A stretch of DNA of 64,000 nucleotides from Bacillus sp. 2205SS5-2 (GTDB lineage: Bacteria; Bacillota; Bacilli; Bacillales; Bacillaceae_K), in assembly GCF_037024155.1 (NCBI RefSeq), contig NZ_JAYKTS010000003.1, forward strand, positions 124,001 through 188,000, read 5' to 3'. How positions within the stretch are numbered: the first letter of the stretch is position 1; each line of letters opens with the position of its first letter. Under the pieces are notes generated by a model. The model was given only the letters and a program-made list of their open reading frames with translations. It did not search any database and was not told the DNA's origin. Below are positions 41,751 to 51,987 of the stretch, in pieces. The position numbers and the translations under genes were made by a program.

Positions 41751-43641
41751 CTATGCTATTTTTGGTAAGAAGTAGATAATTATTTGCGTCTTATCCGTAG
41801 ATAATTTCTTCCCGCCATAAGGTTGGTGCAGTTGTGTCGTTTTTTTGATGGCAAAGGTTCTTGTGCAGATTCGCTGAATGACTTTCCTTCTACGTTTCCA
41901 GATATTGAGTCGAAGGAATTGTTTAAATAGATAGCCTTTAATTCCAGAGAAGCTACGATTCCGAAGGGGACTACTCGTAAACTGATGAATCTTTATTTTC
42001 CACCCAGTGTGCCAGAATATAGTCGCCCTTACTACTGAAGAGGTATGGACATCTCCAGATAGAATAAGGCATGATTGGGGCTGCCATTGAACGAGTTTTT
42101 CGAGAAATAGACTAAAGCGGCACCCGTTATATTTCCACATCTCATAGTCCACTGCAGCTTGAATAGGGAGGCCAAGGGAATACAGCAATCTCACCATTTT
42201 ATTCAAGAAGCTTTCAACTAATCCAATTCCATATAGAGGGGTAGGGGAAACCAAGAGAAGTGGATCCTGTTTTTTCCATCCTGTTGAAAATAGAGAATGC
42301 TCAAGGTGCGACCACTCAGCTTCAGAAACTAAGCTTGGACTTAATGCTTTCTTTGCTGGCTCTTGATAGGCACGCTTCGTACGCGTATCGATAAAGAGTG
42401 TTGAAGGATAGGTTGGAGTAATAAAATGCCAAGATGTCTCATGCCACATCATCGTTCCCAATTTTTGTTGTAGAGACCTTGAAAGAAAAGGTGAACTTAC
42501 ATAAGCCTGAATAACTTCCTTGAACTCAGGTGAAAAAGAAGAGGGGACATTTCCCCATCCTTGAACAAGCCAATAGGCGGTTAAACCAATTGCGACGACC
42601 TGTCTTCCTAGTGGAGCATTCCATACTTTCCGTTTCCAATTAGCAGATAAATTCCAATCATCTGTAACATCATGGTCATCGAAAATCATATAGGTTGGAA
42701 CATTGGCAAGGAATCGACGAACAGCAGGTAGTGAGGTGTAGAAGGATTTTAGATGAAGGTCTTGCTGCTTTAAGGATCTTTTTCTCCTCAACTTTTGGAA
42801 GAAGGATAAGGAGGGATTTTGTGACTCGTAAATCCAGGACGTTGATTTTACGGCCCAATCCCATAGTTCGGGTCACCAGCATAATAAATACATACAGAGG
42901 TACTCGCTCAAACGAAGTAAGTGATTCTCAGCTTTAGTTGATGTGAAAAAGCAGAGCTGATGTGCGGTAACGGAACGACTTCTAATTTGATCGATTGGTT
43001 TTGAGTTCAGCCGTGGCTCAATGTGGACCAGGTTTTCAGCTTTTTTTTTCCATAAGAGCGGACTGAACGATTTGGATTAAGGAAAATAAGGAATCAGCAA
43101 CATCATCCGTGTATATTTGATCGCCCATTAAAAATAGACAGTCTGGGTGTTCGGTTGGCGAGTTCACTTTTTCGGCGGCAATTCTTAAGGCATCTGGCCC
43201 TTTTCCATGTGGTTTTCTACAGGATCCATACATAATGGTGGCTGGCGAACTAGCTGAAGGGACTGAAAATGTTGGATATGGCATGTTTTGATATACAAGT
43301 GAGTATGGATGCTTCTCTGATAAATAGCCGAAATCACCTAAGTCAAGGGTATTGTGATTTGAGATGAAAAATAAATTGTAGCCGAGTAGGACTCCTTCTG
43401 GAAATGGTTGACCTTGAGGTGTTAGCTTTATTAAAGAAATATAAAGATGTTCACTAACGACTTGAGTTTCTGTTTCAGAATGAATGGACAAAGGTTCGTA
43501 TGTGCCAAGATTCGGATTTTGATCCATAAGGTAAAGTTCTCCTTGGATTTGGAGGTTTTCACTAGTGACAATCCAAATATAGGCGTCAACAGCTGTTACT
43601 CTTCTTACTATGGGTCCTGCCAAAATAGTAGGGAGGTTCAT
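41751..43641 (-). pseudogene. PhoD-like metallophosphatase gene, frameshifted
   Basis: The N-terminal part (43036-43641) encodes MYGSCRKPHGKGPDALRIA and LFLMGDQIYTDDVA. The C-terminal part contains YMIFDDHDVTDDWNLS, LILSGDVHTSSV and a normal end. Between them, a run of nine A at about 43046-43054 (one too many) moves the frame so that KAENLVHIEP and LLRLSEYLCMYLLCW continue, and a TGA stop lies before PELWDWAVKSTSW. Intact relatives are PhoD/alkaline phosphatase D-like phosphodiesterases of about 600 residues. The A9 run makes a sequencing error possible for one lesion, but not for the stop. Confidence 0.78.
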
Positions 43642-43785
43642 GAGTAGTCCATCCTTTTCAAATATTTAGAATAGAATATGTTTAGATGAAAAGGGATGTG
43701 TGGGACAGACTAATCTCAAGGCAAAATAGTCCAATCTTCATGATATTTAGGGTATACTATACATGAATAGTAGGAGGGATTTTAG

Positions 43786-44292
43786 ATGTTAAGTGAAAAA
43801 CTAGTCCAGGGTTTAAACGATCAAATGAATTACGAATTTTATTCCGCTCATGCGTATATGGCCATGGCTGCCTATTGCTCCGCTGAGAATTTAGATGGGT
43901 TTGCAAACTTTTTCTTGATTCAAGCAGAAGAGGAGCGCTTTCATGCGATGAAATTTTATAATTTTATTAATGATATGGGCGAACGTGTGACATTCGATGG
44001 GTTTTCATCACCAAATAATGAATTTTCGTCAGTGTTAGGTGCCTTTGAAGAAGGATTAAAGCATGAAAAGGAAGTAACGAGCCGAATTTATCATCTGGCC
44101 GACATGGCTTTAGATGAGCGCGAGCATGCAACAATGACATTTTTGAAATGGTTTATTGAAGAGCAGGTTGAAGAAGAGGCATTATTCGATAGCTTAATTC
44201 AGAAGCTCAAAAGAATTGATAAAGATAGTAATGCGTTCTTTATGCTAGAAAACGAACTAGGAAAGCGCTCATTTGTTCCGGAAGCAGAATAA
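43786..44292 (+). CDS. ftnA: Ferritin
   Basis: 168 residues of the classical 24-mer ferritin type. Ferroxidase ligands appear in LNDQMNYEFYSAHAYMAMAA, QAEEERFHAMKFYNFINDMG and in EQVEEEALFDSL. It oxidises Fe(II) and stores it in the protein shell. AGGAGGG precedes the ATG, and TATACTAT at about 43753 could be the -10 box. A terminator follows at 44303-44335. The gene stands alone. Confidence 0.93.
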   Translation: MLSEKLVQGLNDQMNYEFYSAHAYMAMAAYCSAENLDGFANFFLIQAEEERFHAMKFYNFINDMGERVTFDGFSSPNNEFSSVLGAFEEGLKHEKEVTSRIYHLADMALDEREHATMTFLKWFIEEQVEEEALFDSLIQKLKRIDKDSNAFFMLENELGKRSFVPEAE

Positions 44293-44302
44293 GCTATCTA
44301 GT

Positions 44303-44335
44303 AAAAAGCACTTAGAAAATTTTAAGTGCTTTTTC
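44303..44335 (+). terminator. Terminator after ferritin
   Basis: AAAAAGCACTT and AAGTGCTTTTT form an 11-bp perfect stem. Confidence 0.88.
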
Positions 44336-44543
44336 TATTGCCATTTTTCGTATAGGTTATTGTTTTTATCTGGCAGAAGAGAATGGTAGAATGACTTCAA
44401 TCATTGCACCGGGGGTTGCTAAAAATGAATTCGATGTGGCATACTTCCAGTCTTTAAAAAGAAGTTGATTTAGTAGAATAGCCAAGTATATGTTTTTTTT
44501 TTGAAGGATGGTTGGTGATAATTGTATTTAGAGGTGATAAGAA

Positions 44544-45095
44544 ATGGTAAATCCTTTTGAAGCGTTATGGGATACAATTAAACCAATGGTCGATGAAGAA
44601 CCAAAGCCCCCTTTGCATGTTGGAGAAGTGATGAATTTATGGACAGTGCTCACCATATTTGAAGAAGCACACTCGATTTATATTTCTTCCTTAAATATGA
44701 CAACGGATGAAGAATTAACTCATGCACTAAATGTTGCAGAAAAAACCTCTAAGAAGGACATCGTGGAATTTCAGGTTTTTTTGAAAAAAGAAGGTGTTCC
44801 TTTGCCAGTGGCATCCGATGAAAAACCGAAATCAGACCCAAATGATGTACCTTTAGGGGTCAAATTAACAGATAACGAAATTGCGAATGCCGTTTCAGCT
44901 AAAATTGCCGCATGTATTGTGCTATGTGCAACGGGTTTAGCAGAAAGTACTCGAACAGATGTAGGTGTTAGATTTTTACAATACCAGGCTAAATTAGTGA
45001 CGTTTGGAGCGAGTTTTAAACTGTTGATGAGAAAAAGAAGTTGGATTAAAATTCCACCTTATTACTACCCACCTGGCAGTCCCCATTCGAAATAA
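44544..45095 (+). CDS. DUF3231 family protein (spore-coat-like, ferritin-like fold)
   Basis: 183 residues corresponding to one DUF3231 repeat (many relatives contain two): PPLHVGEVMNLWTVLTIFEE, YISSLNMTTDEELTHAL, FLKKEGVPLPVASDEKPKSDP and a C-terminal YYPPGSP tail. The family is found in spore-formers and resembles CotF/ferritin-like helical bundles, with unknown biochemical role. GAGGTGAT precedes the ATG. It is unrelated in sequence to the ferritin gene beside it. Confidence 0.82.
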   Translation: MVNPFEALWDTIKPMVDEEPKPPLHVGEVMNLWTVLTIFEEAHSIYISSLNMTTDEELTHALNVAEKTSKKDIVEFQVFLKKEGVPLPVASDEKPKSDPNDVPLGVKLTDNEIANAVSAKIAACIVLCATGLAESTRTDVGVRFLQYQAKLVTFGASFKLLMRKRSWIKIPPYYYPPGSPHSK

Positions 45096-45209
45096 GTATT
45101 TCTTCACCATAGAAAAAAAGCAATCTAACAAGGGATTTCTATACTTAAGGAGGTCCTTTTGTGGTGTTTATCATAATTCTTCACTCGTTGAATGACGATA
45201 TCTTTCTTA

Positions 45210-45527
45210 ATGGATGTTTTCGCAAAGATTGTGACTTTTCGAATAAGAATGACTCCCTTGACTAGTATAACTTCGTGCTCTTTTCCGAATGAAAAATTCT
45301 TCATTTCTAGATAAGGCTGTTTTCGCAAAGGTTGCGGTTTTTCGAATTAGCCCTCCTATTATGATGGGGATTGACTTCGGGCATCTTTTCGCAACTTTTT
45401 TAACACGAAATGAGGGAAGAATAGCGTGTTTCCATCCGTTTTCGTATCAGTTTATCATCTATTATTTAACTTTGTTTCGGGTATCTTTTCGTCTATTATT
45501 GATGAAAATCAACAGTGGAAAAGAGTC
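45210..45527 (-). repeat. Dispersed-element scrap plus B/A chimeric element
   Basis: A scrap of an end (ATGTTTTCGCAAAGATTGTG) lies at about 45212-45262. From 45315 a 213-bp element starts GGCTGTTTTCGCAAAGGTTG, runs through subtype B interior (CTTCGGGCATCTTTTCGCA, TTTCCATCCGTTTTCGTATC) and then subtype A interior (TTTGTTTCGGGTATCTTTTC, GATGAAAATCAACAGTGG) to GAAAAGAGTC. This looks like recombination between two subtypes. It ends 18 bases before the next start codon. Confidence 0.75.
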
Positions 45528-45545
45528 TAAAAAGGGGGGGAAGAT

Positions 45546-46601
45546 ATGAAAAGAATGTTAACAACAACTATTGTGTTGCTCCTTCTTGGATGCCAGCCAA
45601 ATCAGCCACAAGAAACCGTAGAATCTACAGCTAACAAACAGAAAAATTTTAATGTGATAGCCACTCAACTTAACATCCCATGGGAAGCCGTAAAGTTAGA
45701 CCAAGTTTTGTATATAACAGAACGAGGTGGAACGATTGCTAAGATTGAAAAGGGAAACGTATTGAGAATGCCTTTGTTGCTAAAAAAGAAGGTTTTTCCG
45801 TTTGGTGAGGGTGGGCTATTAGGTATGACTGCTGAAGACGAACATACAATGTATCTTTATCATACGTACAGTGAAGGCGAAAAGGTGTTTAATAGAGTTG
45901 TGGAGGTAGAGCTTCAAGCTGACACTTGGGTGGAAAAAAGGGTTATTTTAGAAAAAATACCAGGCGCTCGTTTTCATAATGGAGGTCGCATAGACATCGG
46001 CCTAGATGGGAAGTTATATGTCACAACTGGAGATGCTCTCGTTCCTAAAAATGCTCAAGATCTTACCTCATTATCAGGCAAGATTTTGAGAATGAACAAA
46101 GATGGCACGATCCCAGAGGATAACCCGTTTAAAGATTCCCTCGTTTATTCTTACGGACATCGAAATCCTCAAGGACTTGCATGGAATGATACTGGAAGCG
46201 TGCTGTACAGTTCCGAGCATGGACAAAATGCTCATGATGAAATTAATATAATCCAGCCTGGTCACAACTATGGTTGGCCCATAATTCAGGGTGATGAAAA
46301 GAAGAGTGGTATGGATTCACCTTTTATGCATTCTGGTAACATAACTTGGGCGCCTAGCGGGATGGATATAGCCAATGGAAAACTTTACGTAGCAGCATTA
46401 AGAGGAGAAAAAGTGATGGTCGTTGACGTAGAAACGAAAACGATTTCTACCATTGTTGATAAGGTGGGAAGGGTTCGTGCTGTAAGACTGGACGGGAAGA
46501 GCGCTTACCTTATTACAAGCAATCGGGATGGAAGAGGGAATCCAATCGAAACGGATGACAGATTAATCAAAGCGAGCATTTTGCATAATTCTTCTTTTTA
46601 A
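45546..46601 (+). CDS. PQQ-type soluble sugar dehydrogenase family lipoprotein
   Basis: 351 residues with a lipobox (LLLGC, Cys16). The body is the six-bladed propeller of the GDH-B/YliI family: EGGLLGMTAED, RFHNGGRIDIGLDGKLYVTTG, YSYGHRNPQGLAWND, YSSEHGQNAHDEINIIQPGHNYGWP-like sequence around 46210-46275 and YVAALRGEKVMVVD. Family members oxidise aldoses using PQQ, with the catalytic His in the RFHNGG motif. Anchored outside the membrane. The ribosome binding site GGGGGGGAAG lies directly after the dispersed element, which means the element occupies the promoter region. Confidence 0.85.
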   Translation: MKRMLTTTIVLLLLGCQPNQPQETVESTANKQKNFNVIATQLNIPWEAVKLDQVLYITERGGTIAKIEKGNVLRMPLLLKKKVFPFGEGGLLGMTAEDEHTMYLYHTYSEGEKVFNRVVEVELQADTWVEKRVILEKIPGARFHNGGRIDIGLDGKLYVTTGDALVPKNAQDLTSLSGKILRMNKDGTIPEDNPFKDSLVYSYGHRNPQGLAWNDTGSVLYSSEHGQNAHDEINIIQPGHNYGWPIIQGDEKKSGMDSPFMHSGNITWAPSGMDIANGKLYVAALRGEKVMVVDVETKTISTIVDKVGRVRAVRLDGKSAYLITSNRDGRGNPIETDDRLIKASILHNSSF

Positions 46602-46644
46602 GAAAAACCTATTGAGACAATGATTTTTTCTATAGGAGGAACGT

Positions 46645-47658
46645 ATGCAGATGTTTTCTCGTTCAAAGTGGCTACTCTTTCTAATAGGGGTAGCTATTAT
46701 CGGACTAACCCCATTATTTGCGGAGGCTCATGTAAAATGGTTTACCGAGGCTGCACCAGTGAAGGAAAGTATTGAAAGGATTTTATCCCCTTTATTTATG
46801 GGGATCGCTCTTTTAGTCGCCGTTTTATTAGCTGCATTGACTCAATTACTCCCTTTACTGGATCGGGTCCCCCTCATTCAAAAAGTAGATGTTTTTTTTG
46901 ATCGTTACCGAATGTCTTCCAGATATATTTTAAAATATGGAACGGCTTTTGCGTTAGTCGTACAAGTATTATCAGGCTCAATTTTTGCTCCAGAATTCAT
47001 CATTCATCAGCAAAGCATAAGAGTGGCCTTGTGGGTAGCAATCTTTCTGTTGCTGATTCCGATTCATTATGCGACAAAAGCAGGAGCTCTTGTTCTTTTG
47101 GGTCTCTTCATTTTCCAACTAAGTGAAACAGGTTTGTTTCATATGCTTGATTATGGGTTTTATTTAGCGATTATTGCAGTGTTGTTGATTGGGAAAACAA
47201 AGCTTGAAAATTGGGGCTTTCCGTTTCTATATTTAGGAACAGGATTGTCTTTGTGTTGGGTTGCCGTTGAGAAGTGGGTTTTTCCATCGATGAGTGTAGA
47301 TATTATTTATAATCATGGTGTTCCTACCTTTGGATTTGAACCGGTTACGTTTGTCGTGCTTGCTGCGTTTATTGAGTTTGTCGTCGGGTATTTGCTCATT
47401 GTAGGAATTTTAAATCGGTTACTGGCCTTCGTGTTAACCTTGATTTTTATTTCAACAACAATGCTGTTCGGTGTTACAGAAATAATTGGCCATCTTATGA
47501 TTCATATCATTTTAATCATTTTCATCATTGAAGGAGTTTCCTTTTATGATCCTCCTATAAAAATTCACCGTACAAAATTGGATCAATGGGTGTTTGTTTT
47601 CTTGAATTTTCTGTTTGCGCTAGCATTCTTTTTGCTCATCTATTATCGTTTTGCTTAA
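46645..47658 (+). CDS. Polytopic membrane protein, DoxX-like
   Basis: 337 residues with about 9 membrane segments and an apparent signal anchor followed by [13 protein letters not shown]. The second half resembles DoxX/TQO small-subunit-like proteins ([20 protein letters not shown] and [19 protein letters not shown]). Function unknown; it is 44 bases after the sugar dehydrogenase gene with AGGAGG, so the two may be co-transcribed, and a link to electron transfer is a weak inference. Confidence 0.7.
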   Translation: MQMFSRSKWLLFLIGVAIIGLTPLFAEAHVKWFTEAAPVKESIERILSPLFMGIALLVAVLLAALTQLLPLLDRVPLIQKVDVFFDRYRMSSRYILKYGTAFALVVQVLSGSIFAPEFIIHQQSIRVALWVAIFLLLIPIHYATKAGALVLLGLFIFQLSETGLFHMLDYGFYLAIIAVLLIGKTKLENWGFPFLYLGTGLSLCWVAVEKWVFPSMSVDIIYNHGVPTFGFEPVTFVVLAAFIEFVVGYLLIVGILNRLLAFVLTLIFISTTMLFGVTEIIGHLMIHIILIIFIIEGVSFYDPPIKIHRTKLDQWVFVFLNFLFALAFFLLIYYRFA

Positions 47659-47807
47659 TGAAAGTTTTTGGTTGCATCAATGAATCATCGTTTGTTCTGG
47701 GGAATAAAAGTAAATGTGGTATGATGGTAAGAATCGTCTTTCAAAGGTGGAAGGATGATCATGTAAAAGATAATAAGGAGTTTCACTCCAATAAAAGAGG
47801 TAAAGAG

Positions 47808-49247
47808 ATGAGAAACAACTTTCAAGAGTATAGATTAAGCAAAGAAATTATTCGTGCACTTACCAGCTTGAATTACGAATATGCAACTGAAGTTCAGAGT
47901 GAAGTGATTCCAGTAGCTTTGAGGAAGCAAGATCTAGTTGTGAAATCCCAAACAGGTAGCGGAAAAACGGCTTCTTTTGGTATTCCGGTTTGTGAAATGG
48001 TCGATTGGAATGAGAACAAACCACAGGCGCTTGTTTTGACACCCACACGGGAATTAGCTGCACAAGTGAAAGAAGACTTAACCAATATTGGTCGTTATAA
48101 GCGACTGAAGGCAACTGCTGTGTACGGAAAGCAACCTTTTCAACCCCAAAAGTTAGAACTAAAGCAAAAAACACATATTGTCGTTGGAACACCGGGGCGA
48201 GTTCTCGATCATATTCAAAAGGAAACGCTAGATGTTCAACAAATCCAATACCTGATTATTGACGAAGCAGATGAAATGCTGAATATGGGCTTTATTGAGC
48301 AAGTAGAAGCAATCATTAATGAGTTGCCAAAAGAAAGGGTAACCATGCTGTTTTCTGCAACATTACCACAAGATATAGAGGCGCTATGTTATAAATATAT
48401 GTCAAATCCCACACATATAGAGATTGACTCCCAAAGCCTTACGACTGAGAAAATTCACCATTCACTCATTCAAGTGGTAGAAGAAGAAAAGGTTTCGGTC
48501 TTAAAAAACTTGACCATGGTGGAGAACCCCGATAGTTGCATGATTTTCTGCCGAACACAGGAACGGGTCAATTCTTTGTTTGAAGAATTAGATGATGCGG
48601 GCTATCCATGTGATAAACTCCATGGTGGAATGTATCAGGAAGACCGCTTCGCAGTTATGAAAGAGTTTAAACGAGGAGAATTTCGCTATTTAGTTGCAAC
48701 CGACGTAGCTGCAAGAGGAATTGATATTGATAATATTTCACTTGTGATTAATTACGACGTTCCTCTGGAAAAAGAAAGCTATGTCCATCGTACCGGCAGA
48801 ACAGGACGAGCAGGGAACGAGGGTAAGGCGATTACTTTATTAACCCCGTATGAGGAAAAATTTCTCCAAGCGATAGAAGAATACATTGGGTTTACAATTC
48901 CAGTGATTGATCCACCTTCAAAAGAAATGATTTCTCAATCAAAAGAAGCATTTCGGGTGAAAATGGAAGAAGTTCCTCTTCAAAAAATAGACAAAAGTGC
49001 TCAGTTAAATAAAGATTTTATGAAGCTTTATTTTAATGGTGGAAAGAAAAAGAAAATTCGAGCCGTTGACTTTGTCGGAACCATTGCCAAAATTAACGGA
49101 GTGTCTGCCCAGGATATCGGCATTATTACGATTCAAGAGAATGTTTCGTATGTCGAAATCTTAAACGGAAAAGGTTCAACAGTATTGAAGACCATGAAGA
49201 ACACAACGATCAAGGGAAAGCAGCTTAAGGTACAGGTAGCTAGGTGA
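47808..49247 (+). CDS. dbpA: ATP-dependent DEAD-box RNA helicase DbpA (YxiN type)
   Basis: 479 residues, the length of B. subtilis DbpA. Motifs: Q region, [11 protein letters not shown] (Walker A), [37 protein letters not shown], then [11 protein letters not shown] and [17 protein letters not shown]. The C-terminal 75 residues ([33 protein letters not shown]) are the RNA-binding domain that recognises hairpin 92 of 23S rRNA during large-subunit assembly. I chose the ATG at 47808; a longer frame to 47586 overlaps the previous gene and has no homology. A terminator lies at 49268-49300. Confidence 0.92.
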   Translation: MRNNFQEYRLSKEIIRALTSLNYEYATEVQSEVIPVALRKQDLVVKSQTGSGKTASFGIPVCEMVDWNENKPQALVLTPTRELAAQVKEDLTNIGRYKRLKATAVYGKQPFQPQKLELKQKTHIVVGTPGRVLDHIQKETLDVQQIQYLIIDEADEMLNMGFIEQVEAIINELPKERVTMLFSATLPQDIEALCYKYMSNPTHIEIDSQSLTTEKIHHSLIQVVEEEKVSVLKNLTMVENPDSCMIFCRTQERVNSLFEELDDAGYPCDKLHGGMYQEDRFAVMKEFKRGEFRYLVATDVAARGIDIDNISLVINYDVPLEKESYVHRTGRTGRAGNEGKAITLLTPYEEKFLQAIEEYIGFTIPVIDPPSKEMISQSKEAFRVKMEEVPLQKIDKSAQLNKDFMKLYFNGGKKKKIRAVDFVGTIAKINGVSAQDIGIITIQENVSYVEILNGKGSTVLKTMKNTTIKGKQLKVQVAR

Positions 49248-49267
49248 CAGTTCACTGGTTCATTTTA

Positions 49268-49300
49268 ATAGGAAAAGATGTCGAACATCTTTTCCTATTA
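49268..49300 (+). terminator. Terminator after the helicase
   Basis: AATAGGAAAAGATGT and ACATCTTTTCCTATT form a 15-bp perfect stem with a 3-base loop. Confidence 0.85.
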
Positions 49301-49313
49301 TTTCTTTAATTTA

Positions 49314-49495
49314 GGCTCTTTTAGAATACTTTGTTGCTCTAGGCACAAAGAAAAAACAGGCAGTAAGGCTTTTTCGACTGATTTCTTACTTTTTATCTAG
49401 AAATGGAGAAATTTTCATTAGGAAAAGCGCCCGAAGTCATACAAATCAGGGAATATATTTTTATTCGAAAAGCCATAACCTTTGCGAAAACAGCC
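49314..49495 (+). repeat. Dispersed inverted-end element, subtype C
   Basis: 182 bp. GGCTCTTTTAGAATACTTTG, internal GGCACAAAGAAAAAACAGGC and TTTCGACTGATTTCTTAC, ending GCGAAAACAGCC. Flanks TTAATTTA and TCAATTTA match at 7 of 8 positions. Subtype C differs from A and B in its left half. Confidence 0.85.
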
Positions 49496-49565
49496 TCAAT
49501 TTAAGTGAGTCAATAGGACCAAATCGTTAATTCAGAGGTCATAAAGAAAGTGAATAAAACAAAGG

Positions 49566-49591
49566 AAGAGCTTAGGGCTACCTAAGCTCTT
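49566..49591 (-). terminator. Terminator of small membrane ORF
   Basis: AAGAGCTTAGG and CCTAAGCTCTT form an 11-bp perfect stem with a 4-base loop. Confidence 0.75.
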
Positions 49592-49605
49592 TTAAGTAGT
49601 GCAAC

Positions 49606-49761
49606 TTAAATGTTCAGCCTCTCTCTTTTCCCTATACTGTACCCAATAGAAATACCCATCACTAAGACAAACAAGAACACAAGACTATGTTCATCTATGA
49701 AGAATCCGAAAACCAGCCAACCTACGAGAGCTCCAATAATAGCTAGTTATATTCCTTTCAT
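49606..49761 (-). pseudogene. Small hydrophobic protein gene with stop at codon 5
   Basis: From the ATG at 49761, preceded by GGGGGAGGGAT, the reading is MKGI, stop, then LAIIGALVGWLVFGFFIDEH, SLVFLFVLVMGISIGYSIGK and RERLNI. Two hydrophobic helices are predicted. Restoring TAA to TTA at codon 5 gives a 51-residue two-helix membrane protein with a proper ribosome binding site and its own terminator. Either a decayed gene or a single-base error. Confidence 0.6.
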
Positions 49762-49803
49762 CTAAATCCCTCCCCCTATCATGACGTAACAGTGATATCC
49801 ATG

Positions 49804-50375
49804 GTTATTTCGTATATAATGTGGCTATTTCATCTACTTCTTAACTAAATCTTCTATTTTACAGTGGGTTTTTATCGAAAACAGACGGATCCAGCTGCAG
49901 TGGCTTGCGGCTCGGGGTCAAATGAATAACTCTCCAGTGATGCAGGCATCACCTCCGAGTTCTTCATTTGCCTGACGCCGCAGGGCAGCCACTTTCGCAT
50001 TTCGTGATCCAGCTGCAGTGGCTTGCGGCTCGGGGTCAAATGAATAACCCTCCAGTGATGCAGGCATCACCTCCGAGTTTTTCATTTGCCTGACGCCGCA
50101 GGGCGAGCCACTTCCGCATTTCGTGATCCAGCTGCAGTGGCTTGCGGCTCGGGGTCAAATGAATAACCCTCCAGTGATGCAGGCATCACCTCCGAGTTCT
50201 TCATTTGCCTGACGCCGCAGGGCAGCCACTTCCGCATTTCGTGATCCAGCTGCAGTGGCTAGGGACTCGGGCATTTGTCAGCCCACTACGTGAAGCAGGC
50301 TTCACTGCGTGTACTGCCAGATGCCTGCCGTCCCTGGGCGAGCCACTTCCGCTTTTCGTAAATAAAGCTATCGAT
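49804..50375 (+). repeat. Dispersed element carrying a four-module GC-rich tandem array
   Basis: The left part is subtype A (TATTTCGTATATAATGTGGC, ending AAAACAGACG). Modules begin at GATCC 49888, 50006 and 50125 (M2) and 50243 (M1, ending 50359); periods 118, 119, 118 and 117. The right part of the host element is truncated after TTTTCGTAAATAAAGC. M2 copies here have a 7-bp central stem GTGATGC-AG-GCATCAC. Confidence 0.88.
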
Positions 50376-50487
50376 GTGCTAAAGTTGAATTTAAAGCATG
50401 ATTTAAAAGACTTATGAACAGGGTTCTTCCCGCCTAATTGTGAGAACTCCCTAACCTCTATTGTTATGAGGGAAGAGTACCTCGTCT

Positions 50488-51211
50488 CTAGTGATACAAC
50501 TTCGGAAGGGCAACATCTTCTTCGTTTTTAAGTGAAATATGTAGTTCTAGATTTTTAGTGATTGAAGCAAAAAAGATATCCTTAAACTGAAATCCCTTGA
50601 GGCTTAGTTGTTGTTTTAACCAAGCTCGATCAACATTAAATTCTGATAGCACTTGATCATAAACATCCCCCCTCCATAATAACGGGTAGCGCAATTGAAG
50701 ATGAAGAGGATATCTGACCGATGCTTTCTAGCGTGGCAAAGCGTTTTTCCGGTTTCTTTAATACACTCAAATTCCCACTCGATTCAATAATCGCAGTTTC
50801 CACTTCATTTACATCAAATATATCCTTTTCACGAAGCATCTGGAGAATGTTATCTATTGAATAACGAATCTCTTTTAAGTTTTCTCGTAACAGCTTGCCG
50901 TCTTGTATCACAATGGTCGGCTCAAAGGTGAGCACTCGCCCCATTTTCCGATTCGAAATTTTGATTCGGGCCACCATTCGTTGAAGAATGCCAATCGAGA
51001 TGATAGCAATAACGGTATGGGTATGCTTTATTTCTGGATCAGCGATGTCAGCTCCCACGACAGAGCCGAGAGTTAAGACAATCAAAAAATCAAAGATAGG
51101 TAGTTCTCCAATTGATCGCTTCCCCATGAAGATTGCAACTGCTAATAGTAGAGGTAAGATGGTGAAAATCCGCCCAATTACTAGAAATAAGTCTTTTATA
51201 AGATCTGGCAT
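50488..51211 (-). pseudogene. DUF421 (YetF-like) membrane protein gene, frameshifted in a G run
   Basis: The first frame encodes helices LVIGRIFTILPLLLAVAIFM, GKRSIGELPIFDFLIVLTLG and a third, followed by the DUF421 cytosolic domain (PTIVIQDGKLLRENLKEIRY, VETAIIESSGNLSVLKKPE) up to LPVIMEGG. A run of six G near 50668 moves the frame; with one G fewer it continues DVYDQVLSEFNVDRAWLKQQ to the normal C-terminus LYISL-like LELHISLKNEEDV. The single homopolymer lesion means the gene may be intact in the real genome. Confidence 0.8.
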
Positions 51212-51354
51212 TTCTGCGACTCCTTTTGCTTTAGCCTCTCCGAATGAGCCAGGAACCCACGGATGAAGAGAATCTAATTAAATTTCATTTTTACTTACTT
51301 TTCCTGAAATTTGGTGTAATTATGCAAGTGGCAATGGTCTTAAACTGATGAGCC

Positions 51355-51910
51355 TTTTTTCGTAAGCTTTGTTGTTCCTGATACAAAGAAAAAGCAGGCA
51401 GCAAGTTTTTTTGCTATTGCTTACTTTTTGTCTAGCAATGAAAAACATCTCTTAGGAAAAGTCTTCACTGCGTGTACTGCCAGATGCCTGCCGTCCCTGG
51501 GCAGCCACTTTCGCATTTCGTGATCCAGCTACAGTGGCTTGCGGCTCGGGGTCAAATGAATAACCCTCCAGCGATGCAGGCATCACCTCCGAGTTCTTCA
51601 TTTGCCTGCCGCCGCAGGCAGCCACTTCCGCATTTCGTGATCCAGCTACAGTGGCTTGCGGCTCGGGGTCAAATGAATAACCCTCCAGCGATGCAGGCAT
51701 CACCTCCGAGTTCTTCATTTGCCTGACGCCGCAGGGCAGCCACTTTCGCATTTCGTGATCCAGCTACAGTGGCTTGCGGCTCGGGGTCAAATGAATAACC
51801 CTCCAGCGATGCAGGCATCACCTCCGAGTTCTTCATTTGCCTGACGCCGCAGGGCAGCCACTTCCGCTTTTCTTGATCCAGCTGCTGTAGACTCTTTGCG
51901 AAAACAGCAA
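51355..51910 (+). repeat. Chimeric element: subtype C left part, half M1, three M2 modules
   Basis: AGCCTTTTTTCGTAAGCTTTG and ACAAAGAAAAAGCAGGC mark a subtype C left half, which joins mid-M1 at about 51464 (TCTTCACTGCGTGTACTGCC). Three M2 modules start at 51522, 51639 and 51757 (periods 117, 118, 118), and CTTTGCGAAAACAGC is the right end. Minus-strand frames of up to 99 residues across it are repeat artefacts. Confidence 0.85.
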
Positions 51911-51987
51911 ACCGAAAAAAAGAAGCTTGGATTGCCAAGCTTCTCGATGAGTTTCAACTTCAACACAAATAGTATGGGCTTTCATTT

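Noticed and set aside
47586-47807. Longer N-terminus for the DbpA helicase
   Set aside because: It overlaps the previous gene, lacks family similarity, and the ATG at 47808 gives exactly the family length.
51452-51938. Frames of 84-99 residues on both strands in the third array
   Set aside because: The same repeat-driven artefact as in the other arrays.
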